A program made the translations under genes and the position numbers. Of a stretch of 64,000 bases of DNA, positions 1-7,782 are shown piece by piece. The notes beneath the pieces were generated by a model. That model saw only the letters and a list, made by a program, of their open reading frames with translations, was not told where the DNA came from and ran no database searches. Source of the DNA: Planotetraspora thailandica (lineage in GTDB: Bacteria > Actinomycetota > Actinomycetes > Streptosporangiales > Streptosporangiaceae); the NCBI RefSeq assembly GCF_016863335.1, contig NZ_BOOR01000010.1:124001-188000 (forward strand), read 5' to 3'. Positions within the stretch are counted from its first letter, which is position 1. Each line of letters starts with the position of its first letter.

Positions 1-2
1 CC

Positions 3-683
3 ACGGCGGCGGCGCTGGCCGCCGCGTTCCGTGACTTCGAGGCCGACGCGTCCGCGTCCGTCGCGGTGTTGTGGGGGGACGGCGGCACGTTCTGCGCCGG
101 TGCCGACCTCCACTCGCTCGGCACCGACCGCGGGAACCGGGTCGAGACCGAAGGCGACGGGCCCATGGGGCCGACGCGGATGCGCCTGACGAAGCCGGTC
201 GTCGCCGCGGTCGAGGGATTCGCCGTCGCGGGAGGGCTCGAACTCGCCCTGTGGTGCGACCTGCGTGTCGCGGCCGACGACGCGACCTTCGGGGTGTTCT
301 GCCGCCGGTGGGGCGTGCCGCTCATCGACGGTGGCACCGTACGGCTGCCGCGGCTCGTCGGCGCGGGCCGGGCGATGGACATGATCTTGACCGGCCGTGC
401 CGTACCGGCGGGCGAGGCGCTGGAGATGGGCCTGGTCAACCGGGTGGTCCCGGCGGGAACGGCACGCGAGGCGGCGGAGGAACTCGCCGCCCTGATCGCG
501 GCGCTCCCCCAGGCGTGCCTGCGCGGCGACCGGCTGTCGATGCTGGAGCAGGAGGGGCTGGGAGAGGACGAGGCCATGGCGGTCGAGTTCCGGCATGGCC
601 TCTCGTCGCTGGAGGCGCTGCGGTCGGAAGGGTTCGAGGGGGTGGAACGCTTCCGCGCCGGAGCGGGCCGGCACGGCACCTGA
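3..683 (+). CDS. Enoyl-CoA hydratase/isomerase (crotonase) family protein, 5' end outside the window
   Basis: The open frame runs to the left edge, so the start is missing; the upstream codons (T-A-A-A-L-A-A-A-F-R-D-F-E) fit a crotonase N-terminal region. The GTFCAGADL block forms the first oxyanion-hole loop and AGGLELAL carries the first glutamate expected of hydratases. The position of the second catalytic glutamate (FGxPE in classical hydratases) reads FGVFCRRWG here, so plain hydration of enoyl-CoA is doubtful; isomerase or another crotonase-fold reaction is possible. Crotonases act on acyl-CoA thioesters in the cytoplasm. The next gene is on the opposite strand, so nothing in the window assigns a pathway. 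Confidence 0.85.
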   Translation, partial: TAAALAAAFRDFEADASASVAVLWGDGGTFCAGADLHSLGTDRGNRVETEGDGPMGPTRMRLTKPVVAAVEGFAVAGGLELALWCDLRVAADDATFGVFCRRWGVPLIDGGTVRLPRLVGAGRAMDMILTGRAVPAGEALEMGLVNRVVPAGTAREAAEELAALIAALPQACLRGDRLSMLEQEGLGEDEAMAVEFRHGLSSLEALRSEGFEGVERFRAGAGRHGT

Positions 684-708
684 CGTCGGGGCAGGCCTGA
701 AGGATGGC

Positions 709-1071
709 TCAGTCGTATTCGAGGTCGGGTAACTGCGTCGGAGGATCAGGACTCCGCCATACGACGACATAGGCGTCGCCGGCGCTTTCCACGGCCGTGC
801 TGAGCCGTTCGAGGTCGAAGTCGGGCAGATATCTCAGCCGCGCGAGGAAGCCGGCGTCGGTCGCCGACCGGGGGACGACGCAGCCCTCACCTTCGCGGTC
901 GAGAAGGACGATGAGGACGTCGGGCCGGCCTTCGGCCGGTGCCAGGCCGCCGACCCGGACCTCCACGACGTCCTCCCATGCGAGGGCCTCGACGCTGCCG
1001 TCGGCGTAGTGGCGGGTGACGCCCTCTTCGGTGACGTAGACATAGGAATCCGGCACTGCGTTGCCGTGCAT
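709..1071 (-). CDS. Hypothetical protein, 120 aa
   Basis: Not recognised. A small acidic soluble protein with no signal peptide or membrane segment. The N-terminal half reads like a small beta-rich domain (VYVTEEGVTRHYADGSVEALAWEDV), the style of a PH-like or regulatory module in which a residue pattern 'gly-val-thr-arg-x-x-x-asp-gly' precedes 'W-x-D-V'. ATG start at 1071. It converges on the partial crotonase gene (25 bp between stops) and is followed on the same strand by a separate GntR unit at 1133, so no operon partner is obvious. Codon use is typical of the window, which supports it being a real gene. Confidence 0.6.
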   Translation of the reverse strand: MHGNAVPDSYVYVTEEGVTRHYADGSVEALAWEDVVEVRVGGLAPAEGRPDVLIVLLDREGEGCVVPRSATDAGFLARLRYLPDFDLERLSTAVESAGDAYVVVWRSPDPPTQLPDLEYD

Positions 1072-1132
1072 GGCCGCGATTGTGACGACTTGAAGGCGTT
1101 CGGTGCAAGACCGATGCGCGACCCGACTCGGC

Positions 1133-1747
1133 TCAGGTTCGACGCCAGTGCAGATGCTCCCGGATCGCCCGCTTAGCCGCGTCCTGCGGCCCCTCCGCGA
1201 TGACGCGCAGCAATTCGCGGTGTTCGGTGACGAGCTCGTGCCGGTCCCCGTAGGCGTCGCGCAGCCGCACGAGGCCCAAGCGGGTCTCCGCGGCGAGCGA
1301 CCCGTACAGACGGTCGAGGCGCGGGCTGCCCACCGCGGCGATCAGCGCCTCGTGCAGCGCCATGTGCTCGGCGACGACCGCGGCCCACGGGGCGCCGGCG
1401 TCGAGCGCTCCCATCCGGTCGAGCGCGTGTTCGGCGCCGGGGACGCGGCGGCCGGCGAGAGCCCCGGCCATCAGCTCCTCCAGGGGCAGCCGCACGTACA
1501 TCAGGTCGGCGAGGTCGGCCGCGGTGACCTCGGGAACGTAGGCGCTGCGGTTGCGCTCGCGGCGCAGCAGCCCTTCGTGCACGAGTACGGCCAGGGCCTC
1601 GCGGACGGTGGGCCGGGCCACGCCGTACCGCGCGGACAGTTCCTGCTCGGGCAGCGCGGCCCCGGGGCCGATGTCGCCGGACAGCACGCGCTCGCGAAGC
1701 GCGGCGGCGAGCGCCTCGACGGTGGAGACGGGCCTGAGCGTGGTCAC
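1133..1747 (-). CDS. GntR-family (FadR/FCD subgroup) transcriptional regulator
   Basis: A 204-aa protein with an N-terminal winged HTH (residues about 8-70; LPEQELSARYGVARPTVREAL is the recognition region) and a C-terminal all-helical FCD ligand domain. The FCD histidines (HMALHEAL, TEHRELL, REHLH) are in place for the usual metal/ligand pocket. The GTG start at 1747 overlaps the TGA of the upstream exporter gene (1744-1747), so the two are translationally coupled and a longer open frame reaching 2665 is spurious. GntR/FCD regulators bind a TNGTCNNACNA-like palindrome; one lies just ahead of the exporter gene, so this protein probably represses its own two-gene operon until a small acid or effluxed compound binds. 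Confidence 0.88.
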   Translation of the reverse strand: MTTLRPVSTVEALAAALRERVLSGDIGPGAALPEQELSARYGVARPTVREALAVLVHEGLLRRERNRSAYVPEVTAADLADLMYVRLPLEELMAGALAGRRVPGAEHALDRMGALDAGAPWAAVVAEHMALHEALIAAVGSPRLDRLYGSLAAETRLGLVRLRDAYGDRHELVTEHRELLRVIAEGPQDAAKRAIREHLHWRRT

Positions 1748-2661
1748 GGACCCGAGCCTAGAGCCGCGGGCGACGGCTCGGAGGCGACGGCCCTGCCCGG
1801 AAGCACGGCGGGAAGCGCGACGACGACGAGGCTGAGCCCGAGCAGCGCGAGGCCGCCCCAGGAGATCGGCGACAGCTGCTCGCGCAGGACGACGAGGCCG
1901 AGCAGCGCCGCGACGGCGGGCTCGGCGAGCGCGAGGGTCGCGGCGGTCGCCACGGGCGTGGACCGCAGGCCCCTCCCATAAAGGAGGTAGGCGAGCGCCG
2001 TCGTCGCGCAGCCGAGGTAGACGGTGACGAGGAGTTCCCGCGGGTTCGCCGGCCATCCGGCTCCCGTCGCCAGCAGGACGGGCAACATGATCACGGCTGC
2101 GCCGCCGAACAGGACACCCATGACCACCGGCGACGGAGTTCCGCGCCCGATCGCCCGGGCCGCGACGACGGCGTAGAACGCGTACAGCAATCCGCCGAGC
2201 AGGGCGAGCGCGATCCCCGCCGGGTCGGCCCCGCCCATGCCCGCCCCACCCATGACGAGTACGGCACAGCCGGCGATGGCGGCCGTCGTGCCCAGTGCCC
2301 AGCGGCGGCTGGGCGGGGTGCGCTCGATGAGCCATGACAGTAGGCCGGTGAAGACCGGGCCGCTGCCGATGGCGACCACGGTGCCGATGGCCACGCCCGT
2401 GCGCTGGACGGCCGCGAAGAAGCACAGCTGATATCCGGCGACGGCCGCCGCGGCTGCGGCGAGCCCCCATGACCAGGTCGACGCGGACGGCGCGGACCTT
2501 CGCGACGAGGCGGCCACCAGGGCGAGCACCGCTCCGCCGAACACCAGGCGGGCGGCGGCCAGCGACACCGAGTCCGCCTCGGCGAGGGCGCCCGCGGTGC
2601 CGGCGGTGCCCCACAGGACTGCGGCGGCCACCACGAGGACCGGTCCCGATCGCTGAGTCAT
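1744..2661 (-). CDS. EamA (DMT superfamily) transporter, probable exporter
   Basis: About 305 aa, with ten hydrophobic segments in two repeated halves, the usual EamA layout; the first segment contains the family-typical AAAVLWGTAGTAG. The N-terminal half ends near residue 140, and the second begins with another glycine-rich helix pair around GIALALLGGLLYAFYAV. ATG at 2661 is chosen because the palindromic operator ends 8 bases upstream; an in-frame start at 2679 would lie inside the operator. It is the first gene of an operon with the GntR regulator (4-base overlap). EamA proteins export amino acids, metabolites or drugs; the substrate cannot be read from sequence. Confidence 0.85.
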   Translation of the reverse strand: MTQRSGPVLVVAAAVLWGTAGTAGALAEADSVSLAAARLVFGGAVLALVAASSRRSAPSASTWSWGLAAAAAAVAGYQLCFFAAVQRTGVAIGTVVAIGSGPVFTGLLSWLIERTPPSRRWALGTTAAIAGCAVLVMGGAGMGGADPAGIALALLGGLLYAFYAVVAARAIGRGTPSPVVMGVLFGGAAVIMLPVLLATGAGWPANPRELLVTVYLGCATTALAYLLYGRGLRSTPVATAATLALAEPAVAALLGLVVLREQLSPISWGGLALLGLSLVVVALPAVLPGRAVASEPSPAALGSGP

Positions 2662-2668
2662 GCAAGTA

Positions 2669-2679
2669 TTGTCTGACAA
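2669..2679. promoter_or_regulatory. Perfect 11-bp palindrome, probable GntR/FadR-type operator
   Basis: TTGTCTGACAA (perfect about its central T) matches the operator style of FadR-subgroup GntR proteins (TNGTCNNACNA). It sits 8 bp upstream of the EamA gene whose operon ends with a GntR/FCD regulator. A second AGAC half-site follows at 2683-2686, forming GTCT-N8-AGAC with the first half. Autorepression is the simple reading. Confidence 0.7.
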
Positions 2680-2946
2680 CTAGACAGAGGTTGGCAAGAC
2701 TGGAACCAACACGGCGAACTGGAAATAGAGGGAAATATCTTCAAATGGGGCACTTCTTGTCCCGAACTCGCACATATGCGCCGTCTACCTGCGCACCGCT
2801 CGCCGAACTCTCCATGGCGCGCTCACAGGCGTCATCCCATGGCGTGAATTGTCCGAACTTGCTAGGACAAATCCTTGGTTTCCCAGGTCACCCATTGCTA
2901 GTGTTTCGCCACTAATAACACATGTGTCTTCGAAACGGGTGGGGCC

Positions 2947-5097
2947 ATGGCCGGTCGGAAACGTTCCATTCGTTTCAAGATTTTCGCGATCTTGCTGGTT
3001 CCGCTGACGGCCCTCGCGGTGATCTGGGGGTTCGCCGCAACGCTCACCGTTCAAAGCGGGGTCGAACTGCTCAGAATCCAGGCCGTCTACGACAACGTCG
3101 TGGCGCCCACCCAGGGTCTGCTGCAGGAGATCCAGCAGGAGCGCACATTCACGGCCGCGTTCCTGGCCAAAAGATCCGGCTCCAAGGCCGACCTCGAAGC
3201 TCAGCGCCGCCGCGTGGACACCGCCGCGGCGAACCTCGCTCGCATGTCGCAGAACGCGCGCGGCCAGACCCCTCCTGCCATGTCGGAACGCATCCAGGAG
3301 CTGATCACGCAGGTCGGCAAGTTTCCCGGCCTGCGCAGCCGCGTCGACGACCACGGTCTGTCCCGCCTGGAGGCGATCGAGGACTACAGCGCCGCCGCCG
3401 AGGTCGGCTTCCAGGCCTACGACCGGCAGATGATCTCCCCCGACATGGACCTCATCGAGCAGACCAAGGCCGTCATCCTGGTCGACCGCAGCCGCGAGGT
3501 CATGAGCCAGGAGGTGGCGCTGATCACGGGTGTGCTCACCGCCGGACGGTTGTCACCCGACGAGCGGGACGCCCTGGCCGGCATGGTCGGCAAGCGCCGC
3601 CTGCTGTACCAGCTGGGAACGAGCCAACTCGACGCCGAGCTGATCAAGGGCTTCGACGACCTGAACGCCTCGCCCCTCTACGCCCGGTTCCTGTCGATGG
3701 AGAACCAGATCCTGGTCGGGGTGCAGTTCAACGCGCGGCTGCCCATCGACGCGCGCACGTGGCACACGACGGCCGGCACGACGGTGAGCGGACTCACGCA
3801 GATCAGCGAGAACGCCGGCAAGACGATCGCCGACCGCGCGACGCCGCTGGCGATGGGCGTGCTGTACCGCATCGGCCTCGCCGGCGCGCTGGGGCTGATC
3901 GCGGCGGTCGCCGCCCTGCTCATCTCGGTGCGGATCGCCCGGGGGCTCACGACCGAGCTGGTCGGCCTCCAGCGGGGCGCGCGCGAGCTGGCGGACAAAC
4001 GGCTGCCGAGCCTGGTGCGGCGCCTTCGGCGTGGTGAGGACGTGGACGTGGCGGCCGAGACCACTCCCCTGGTCTCCCCGGGCGACACGACCGAGGTCGA
4101 GAACGTCAGCGCCGCCTTCACCTCCGTCCACCACACGGCGGTCGAGGCCGCGGTCGGCCAGGCGGAGCTGCGCAAGGGCGTCGGCAACGTCTTCCTCAAT
4201 CTGGCCCGCCGCAGCCAGTCGCTGCTGCAGCGCCAGCTCTCCCTGCTCGACGGGCTGGAACAGCAGGTCACCGATCCCGACGTGATGGACAAGCTCTTCA
4301 GCATCGACCATCTCACCACCCGCATGCGCCGCCACGCGGAAGGCCTGATCATCTTGTCCGGCGCCCACCCGGGCCGCGGCTGGCGCACCCCCGTCAGCCT
4401 CTTCGACGTCGCCCGCGCGGCCACCGAGGAGGTCGAGGACTACCTGCGGGTGAGCGTGACCGTGCCGCAGGGCCCGGCGGTCGTGGGCGGCAGCGTCACC
4501 GACCTGGTGCACCTGCTCGCCGAGCTGATCGAGAACGCGACGATCTTCTCGCCCCCGCAGACCCAGGTCATCGTGCGCGGCGAACTGGTGGCGCGAGGGT
4601 TCGCGATCGAGATCGAGGACCGCGGGCTCGGCATCAGCCCCGAGGAGATCGCCCAGCTCAACGAACGGCTCGCGGATCCGCCGGAGTTCGACCTGGCCGA
4701 CAGCGACCGGCTCGGCCTGTTCGTCGTCGGGCTGCTGGCCAGGCGGCACAACGTCCGCGTCTCATTGCGGCCCTCGCCGTACGGCGGGACCAGCGCGATC
4801 GTGCTCCTCCCCAAGGAGATCGTGGTTGAGCGCACCCCGGGCGACCACTCGGTGGAGCGGCTGCTGCCGCCGCGGCCCACGCCCCCGCCGATCCTCGCAC
4901 TCACCCCGCCCCCGGCCGATCTCGCGGCCGATCTCGGGACCGGCTCTCGGACCGGCCCCGGGCCCGGAGCCGACAGCTCGCTGCCCAGGCGCGTACGGCA
5001 GGCCAATCTGGCGCCGCAGCTTCGTGAGGAGCCGCGCCGCGACGTCTACTCCTCCTTCCAGTCGGGGTGGCAGCGCGCCCAGGAGGAGGAGTCGTGA
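2947..5097 (+). CDS. cvnA: Conservon-type sensor histidine kinase-like protein (CvnA family)
   Basis: A 716-aa protein with an N-terminal membrane segment (residues 10-33), a nitrate/nitrite-sensing-type extracellular helical domain (about 40-300, with the characteristic LLQEIQQERTFTAAFLA), a second membrane segment (about 300-325), a HAMP-like linker, and a GHKL ATPase domain. The N box is LIENATIFSPP and the G1 box EDRGLGISPEEI. No convincing phospho-acceptor histidine motif is visible, as in other CvnA proteins. The C-terminal tail ends YSSFQSGWQRA, typical of this family. The gene is coupled by a 4-base overlap to a DUF742 gene. A full conservon is cvnA-B-C-D acting with a small GTPase at the membrane; here B and D are absent. 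Confidence 0.88.
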   Translation: MAGRKRSIRFKIFAILLVPLTALAVIWGFAATLTVQSGVELLRIQAVYDNVVAPTQGLLQEIQQERTFTAAFLAKRSGSKADLEAQRRRVDTAAANLARMSQNARGQTPPAMSERIQELITQVGKFPGLRSRVDDHGLSRLEAIEDYSAAAEVGFQAYDRQMISPDMDLIEQTKAVILVDRSREVMSQEVALITGVLTAGRLSPDERDALAGMVGKRRLLYQLGTSQLDAELIKGFDDLNASPLYARFLSMENQILVGVQFNARLPIDARTWHTTAGTTVSGLTQISENAGKTIADRATPLAMGVLYRIGLAGALGLIAAVAALLISVRIARGLTTELVGLQRGARELADKRLPSLVRRLRRGEDVDVAAETTPLVSPGDTTEVENVSAAFTSVHHTAVEAAVGQAELRKGVGNVFLNLARRSQSLLQRQLSLLDGLEQQVTDPDVMDKLFSIDHLTTRMRRHAEGLIILSGAHPGRGWRTPVSLFDVARAATEEVEDYLRVSVTVPQGPAVVGGSVTDLVHLLAELIENATIFSPPQTQVIVRGELVARGFAIEIEDRGLGISPEEIAQLNERLADPPEFDLADSDRLGLFVVGLLARRHNVRVSLRPSPYGGTSAIVLLPKEIVVERTPGDHSVERLLPPRPTPPPILALTPPPADLAADLGTGSRTGPGPGADSSLPRRVRQANLAPQLREEPRRDVYSSFQSGWQRAQEEES

Positions 5098-5447
5098 CAG
5101 AGGAGGACTTCGGCCCGCTTCTGCGGCCGTACACGCTCACGCGAGGCCGGACCCGTCCCACCGGGCCGGAGTTCGACATGATGACCATGATCAGGACGGC
5201 TCCGGCCGCCTACTCGAACACGGCGGGCCTGGCGCCCGAGCATCTGAAGATCCTCCAGATGTGCCTGGCCCCCGCCTCGGTGGCGGACGTGGCCTCCGAC
5301 CTCGGTCTTTCGCTCAACGTCGTGCGCATCCTGCTGAGCGACCTGCGCGACAAGGGCCTGATCACCGCCCGGCCGCAGGCGACGGTCGCCCAGCTTCCCG
5401 AGGAACGCCTGCTCCGCGAGGTCATCCAGGGTCTCCAGGCGCTCTGA
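5094..5447 (+). CDS. cvnC: DUF742 protein (CvnC family)
   Basis: About 117 aa. The N-terminal RPYTLTRGRTRPTG followed by a winged-helix-like segment (LAPEHLKILQMCLAPASVADVASDLGLSLNVVRILLSDL) is the signature of DUF742. GTG at 5094 is the start because it overlaps the cvnA stop (GTGA) and an AGGAGGAGG ribosome-binding site precedes it; the in-frame start at 5067 would lie inside cvnA. In conservons this protein forms a membrane-associated complex with CvnA, a roadblock protein (CvnB) and a GTPase (CvnD). Neither of those two follows; the next gene is on the opposite strand. Confidence 0.88.
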   Translation: MTEEDFGPLLRPYTLTRGRTRPTGPEFDMMTMIRTAPAAYSNTAGLAPEHLKILQMCLAPASVADVASDLGLSLNVVRILLSDLRDKGLITARPQATVAQLPEERLLREVIQGLQAL

Positions 5448-5475
5448 GCCCGCGCGCCCGTCACGGGGTCAGGCG

Positions 5476-5847
5476 TCAAGAGAAGGCGTAACACTCCACC
5501 TCGGCACGGCGGTAGGTCAGGCCCTGCCGTACGGACTCGGTGACGCACGCCTGCTGCTTGGGGCTGAGGGACAACGGGCCGCACACCGTCACACTCGAAT
5601 AGGTGCGGCAGTCGAGCGAGGGGTCGAACGTGCCGACGCGATAGTTCAGCTTCACCTCCGACCTGCACTCGGCTCGCGCCTGCGCCGTGTCCGCGTAGCG
5701 GCACTGGCCCACGAGGATCTGGAACTGCGCGCTGCTGACCTCCTGCTGGCGGCCGCCGGCGCGCGCGCCGGTGGCCATCGCGAACGTGACCACCGCACCG
5801 AGCAGCGTCATCGCAGCGAGCGCGGCGACAGCGACGATCTTCTTCAT
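5476..5847 (-). CDS. Small secreted cysteine-rich hypothetical protein
   Basis: A 123-aa protein starting MKKIVAVAALAAMTLLGAVV, a clear Sec signal peptide with likely cleavage after ARA (about residue 30). The mature part has six cysteines (two in QCRYAD...ECRSE, two in DCRTYSSVTVCGP, then QACVTE and VECYAF), enough for three disulfides, so it is probably a stable extracytoplasmic protein. Family not recognised. It converges on the cvnC gene, with no obvious terminator in the 28-bp gap, and is divergent from a quinone-oxidoreductase gene across a palindrome-rich 155-bp region. Confidence 0.7.
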   Translation of the reverse strand: MKKIVAVAALAAMTLLGAVVTFAMATGARAGGRQQEVSSAQFQILVGQCRYADTAQARAECRSEVKLNYRVGTFDPSLDCRTYSSVTVCGPLSLSPKQQACVTESVRQGLTYRRAEVECYAFS

Positions 5848-5906
5848 AGGCGTCCCCCCAGAGAGAGACGTACCCGGGGAACGGAAAGCCCGCCCCTCGG
5901 CACATT

Positions 5907-5950
5907 CCGGATATATCCGGTATCGGAGGGAGTTGACTTGAACTTAAGTT
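5907..5950. promoter_or_regulatory. Two perfect palindromes in a divergent promoter region
   Basis: CCGGATATATCCGG (5907-5920) and AACTTAAGTT (5941-5950) are both perfect palindromes in the 155-bp gap between two divergent genes (starts 5847 and 6003). TTGACT at 5933-5938 could be a -35 element for the rightward gene, which would put AACTTAAGTT in the -35/-10 spacer, the place favoured by MerR-type activators. No regulator gene is adjacent. Confidence 0.4.
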
Positions 5951-6002
5951 GATGTTGCAGACTCCCCCTATCGAACGCCCCATCGAATGCGGGAGGAGTC
6001 TC

Positions 6003-6962
6003 ATGCGCGCGGTTTGGTTGAAGGAGTTCGGCGGCCCCGAGGTGCTGGTCGCCGGGGACGCGCCCGATCCCGTGGCCGGCCCGGGCCAGGCCCTGGTCGA
6101 GGTGGAGTTCGTCAACATCACCTTCGTCGAGACGCAGATCCGCAGGGGCGGATTCGGGCCGTTCGAGCCGGAGCTCCCGATGATCCCGGGCAACGGCGTC
6201 GGGGGCGTGGTCACCGCCGTGGGCCCCGGCGTCGACGACGCACTCGTCGGCACGCGGGTGGTCAGCGCCACCGGCGGCTCGGGAGCGTACGCCGAGCTCG
6301 CCGCCGTGGACGCCGCCGGCCTGATCGCGGTGCCCGGCGCGGTGGCGCTGGACGACGCGGTGGCCTTGCTGGCCGACGGCCGTACGGCGATGTGGCTGAT
6401 CGGCGCGGCCGCGCCGCGCCAGGGAGAGCGGGTGCTCGTCGAGGCGGCGGCCGGGGGTGTCGGCGGCCTGCTTGTGCAACTCGCCCGTACGGCAGGGGCC
6501 ACGGTGATCGGAGCGGCGGGAGGCCCACGCAAGGGTGAGGTCGCCCGCGGCCTGGGTGCGCACGTCGTCGTGGACTACCGCGAGGACGGGTGGGCGGAGC
6601 GGGTCCGCGAGGCGGTCGGCGGACTGGACGTGGTCTTCGACGGCGTCGGCGGCGCGATCGCCCGGTCGGCGTTCGGGCTGCTCGGCCCGGGCGGCCGCAT
6701 GCTGAGCTTCGGCATGGCCGGCGGCGAGTGGGCGCCGATCTCCCAGGAGGACGCCGCCGAGCGCGGGGTCGGCCTCGTCCAGGGGGCCCAGGTCACCCCT
6801 GAGCTGTCCCGGTCGCTCACGGAAAAGGTGCTGGCGGAGGCCGCGGCGGGCCGGGTGCGGCCCACGATCGGGCAGCGGTTCCCCCTGGAGCGGGCCGCCG
6901 ACGCCCACGCGGTCATCGAGTCGCGGGCGTCCGTCGGCAAAACCCTCCTGACGGTGCGCTGA
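6003..6962 (+). CDS. Zinc-independent MDR/quinone oxidoreductase (NADPH:quinone reductase-like)
   Basis: A 319-aa medium-chain dehydrogenase/reductase. The GroES-like domain covers residues 1-115 (GNGVGGVVTAVGPGV), and the Rossmann domain contains EAAAGGVGGLLVQLARTAGATVIG with the AAxGGVG NADPH-binding motif. The zinc-ligand cysteines of alcohol dehydrogenases are absent, which places it with quinone/enone reductases. ATG at 6003 has a good GGGAGGAG ribosome-binding site 5 bases upstream; a TTG 54 bases earlier has none. Expected reaction: NADPH-dependent reduction of quinones or alpha,beta-unsaturated carbonyls in the cytoplasm. Alone on its strand, with a palindrome-rich promoter. Confidence 0.85.
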   Translation: MRAVWLKEFGGPEVLVAGDAPDPVAGPGQALVEVEFVNITFVETQIRRGGFGPFEPELPMIPGNGVGGVVTAVGPGVDDALVGTRVVSATGGSGAYAELAAVDAAGLIAVPGAVALDDAVALLADGRTAMWLIGAAAPRQGERVLVEAAAGGVGGLLVQLARTAGATVIGAAGGPRKGEVARGLGAHVVVDYREDGWAERVREAVGGLDVVFDGVGGAIARSAFGLLGPGGRMLSFGMAGGEWAPISQEDAAERGVGLVQGAQVTPELSRSLTEKVLAEAAAGRVRPTIGQRFPLERAADAHAVIESRASVGKTLLTVR

Positions 6963-7020
6963 GCGGTGGCTGCCGGAAATCCCTTGGACTATTCGGAAGG
7001 GCCACTGTCAGCCTGGGGAC

Positions 7021-7782
7021 GTGACAGAAACATGGACATTTGACGAACTGGTGGCCGACGCCGAGTCCGTCCCCGTCGAGGGCTGGGACTTCTCCTGGCT
7101 CAACGGGCGGGCCACGGAGGAGCGCCCGTCGTGGCGCTACTCGCGGCTGCTCGCCGAGCGGATGCCCCATGTGTCGTCCGCGCTCGACATCCAGACCGGG
7201 GGCGGAGAGGTGCTGGCGGGCGTCCCATGGCTGCCGTCCGTGACGGTGGCGACGGAGTCGTGGCCGCCGAACATCGTGCGCGCCAGCCAGCGGCTGCGCC
7301 CGCGGGGCGTCCCCGTCATCGCCGACGACGGCGGTGTGCGCCTGCCGTTCGGCGACGACGCCTTCGACCTGGTGATCAGCCGTCATCCCGTGGTGACCTG
7401 GTGGGACGAGATCGCCCGCGTACTGCGGCCCGGCGGGACGTATCTGTCCCAGCAGGTCGGGCCGCGCAGCGTCGTGGAGCTCACCGAGCACTTCCTCGGC
7501 CCCCGGCCGGCGAGCTCGGCGCGCGACCCCGAGGCCGCGCGGGCGGCGGCCGAGGCCGCAGGACTCGAGGTGGTGGACCTCCGGCTGGAACGGCTGCGCA
7601 CGGTCTTCAACGACGTGGGCGCCGTGGTCTACTTCCTGCGGAAGGTCGTCTGGATGGTCCCCGGCTTCACGGTGGAGAAGTACCGCACCGAGCTGAAGGC
7701 TCTGCACGACCGCATCCAGGCCGAAGGCCCGTTCGTCGCCTACGCCACCCGGTTCCTGATCGAGGCCCACAAGCCTCAGTGA
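7021..7782 (+). CDS. SAM-dependent methyltransferase-like protein
   Basis: 253 aa, GTG start. It has a class I methyltransferase layout: motif I region ALDIQTGGGEVLAG (residues about 53-66, a variant of DxGxGxG), an acidic/DDGG segment (VIADDGGVRLPFGDDAFDLVISRH) matching the motif II/III region, and a post-catalytic ARVLRPGGTYLSQQ, the usual motif IV/V signature of the UbiE/Methyltransf_11 group. Substrate unknown. Its last 7 bases overlap the 3' end of the convergent FAD monooxygenase gene (7776-7782). The leftward gap to the oxidoreductase is 58 bp, so it may have its own promoter. Confidence 0.8.
   Translation: MTETWTFDELVADAESVPVEGWDFSWLNGRATEERPSWRYSRLLAERMPHVSSALDIQTGGGEVLAGVPWLPSVTVATESWPPNIVRASQRLRPRGVPVIADDGGVRLPFGDDAFDLVISRHPVVTWWDEIARVLRPGGTYLSQQVGPRSVVELTEHFLGPRPASSARDPEAARAAAEAAGLEVVDLRLERLRTVFNDVGAVVYFLRKVVWMVPGFTVEKYRTELKALHDRIQAEGPFVAYATRFLIEAHKPQ

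Noticed and set aside
1133-2665. A 510-codon open frame combining the GntR gene with upstream sequence
   Set aside because: The N-terminal 300 codons are in the wrong frame of the exporter gene; the GTG at 1747 coupled to its stop is the true start.
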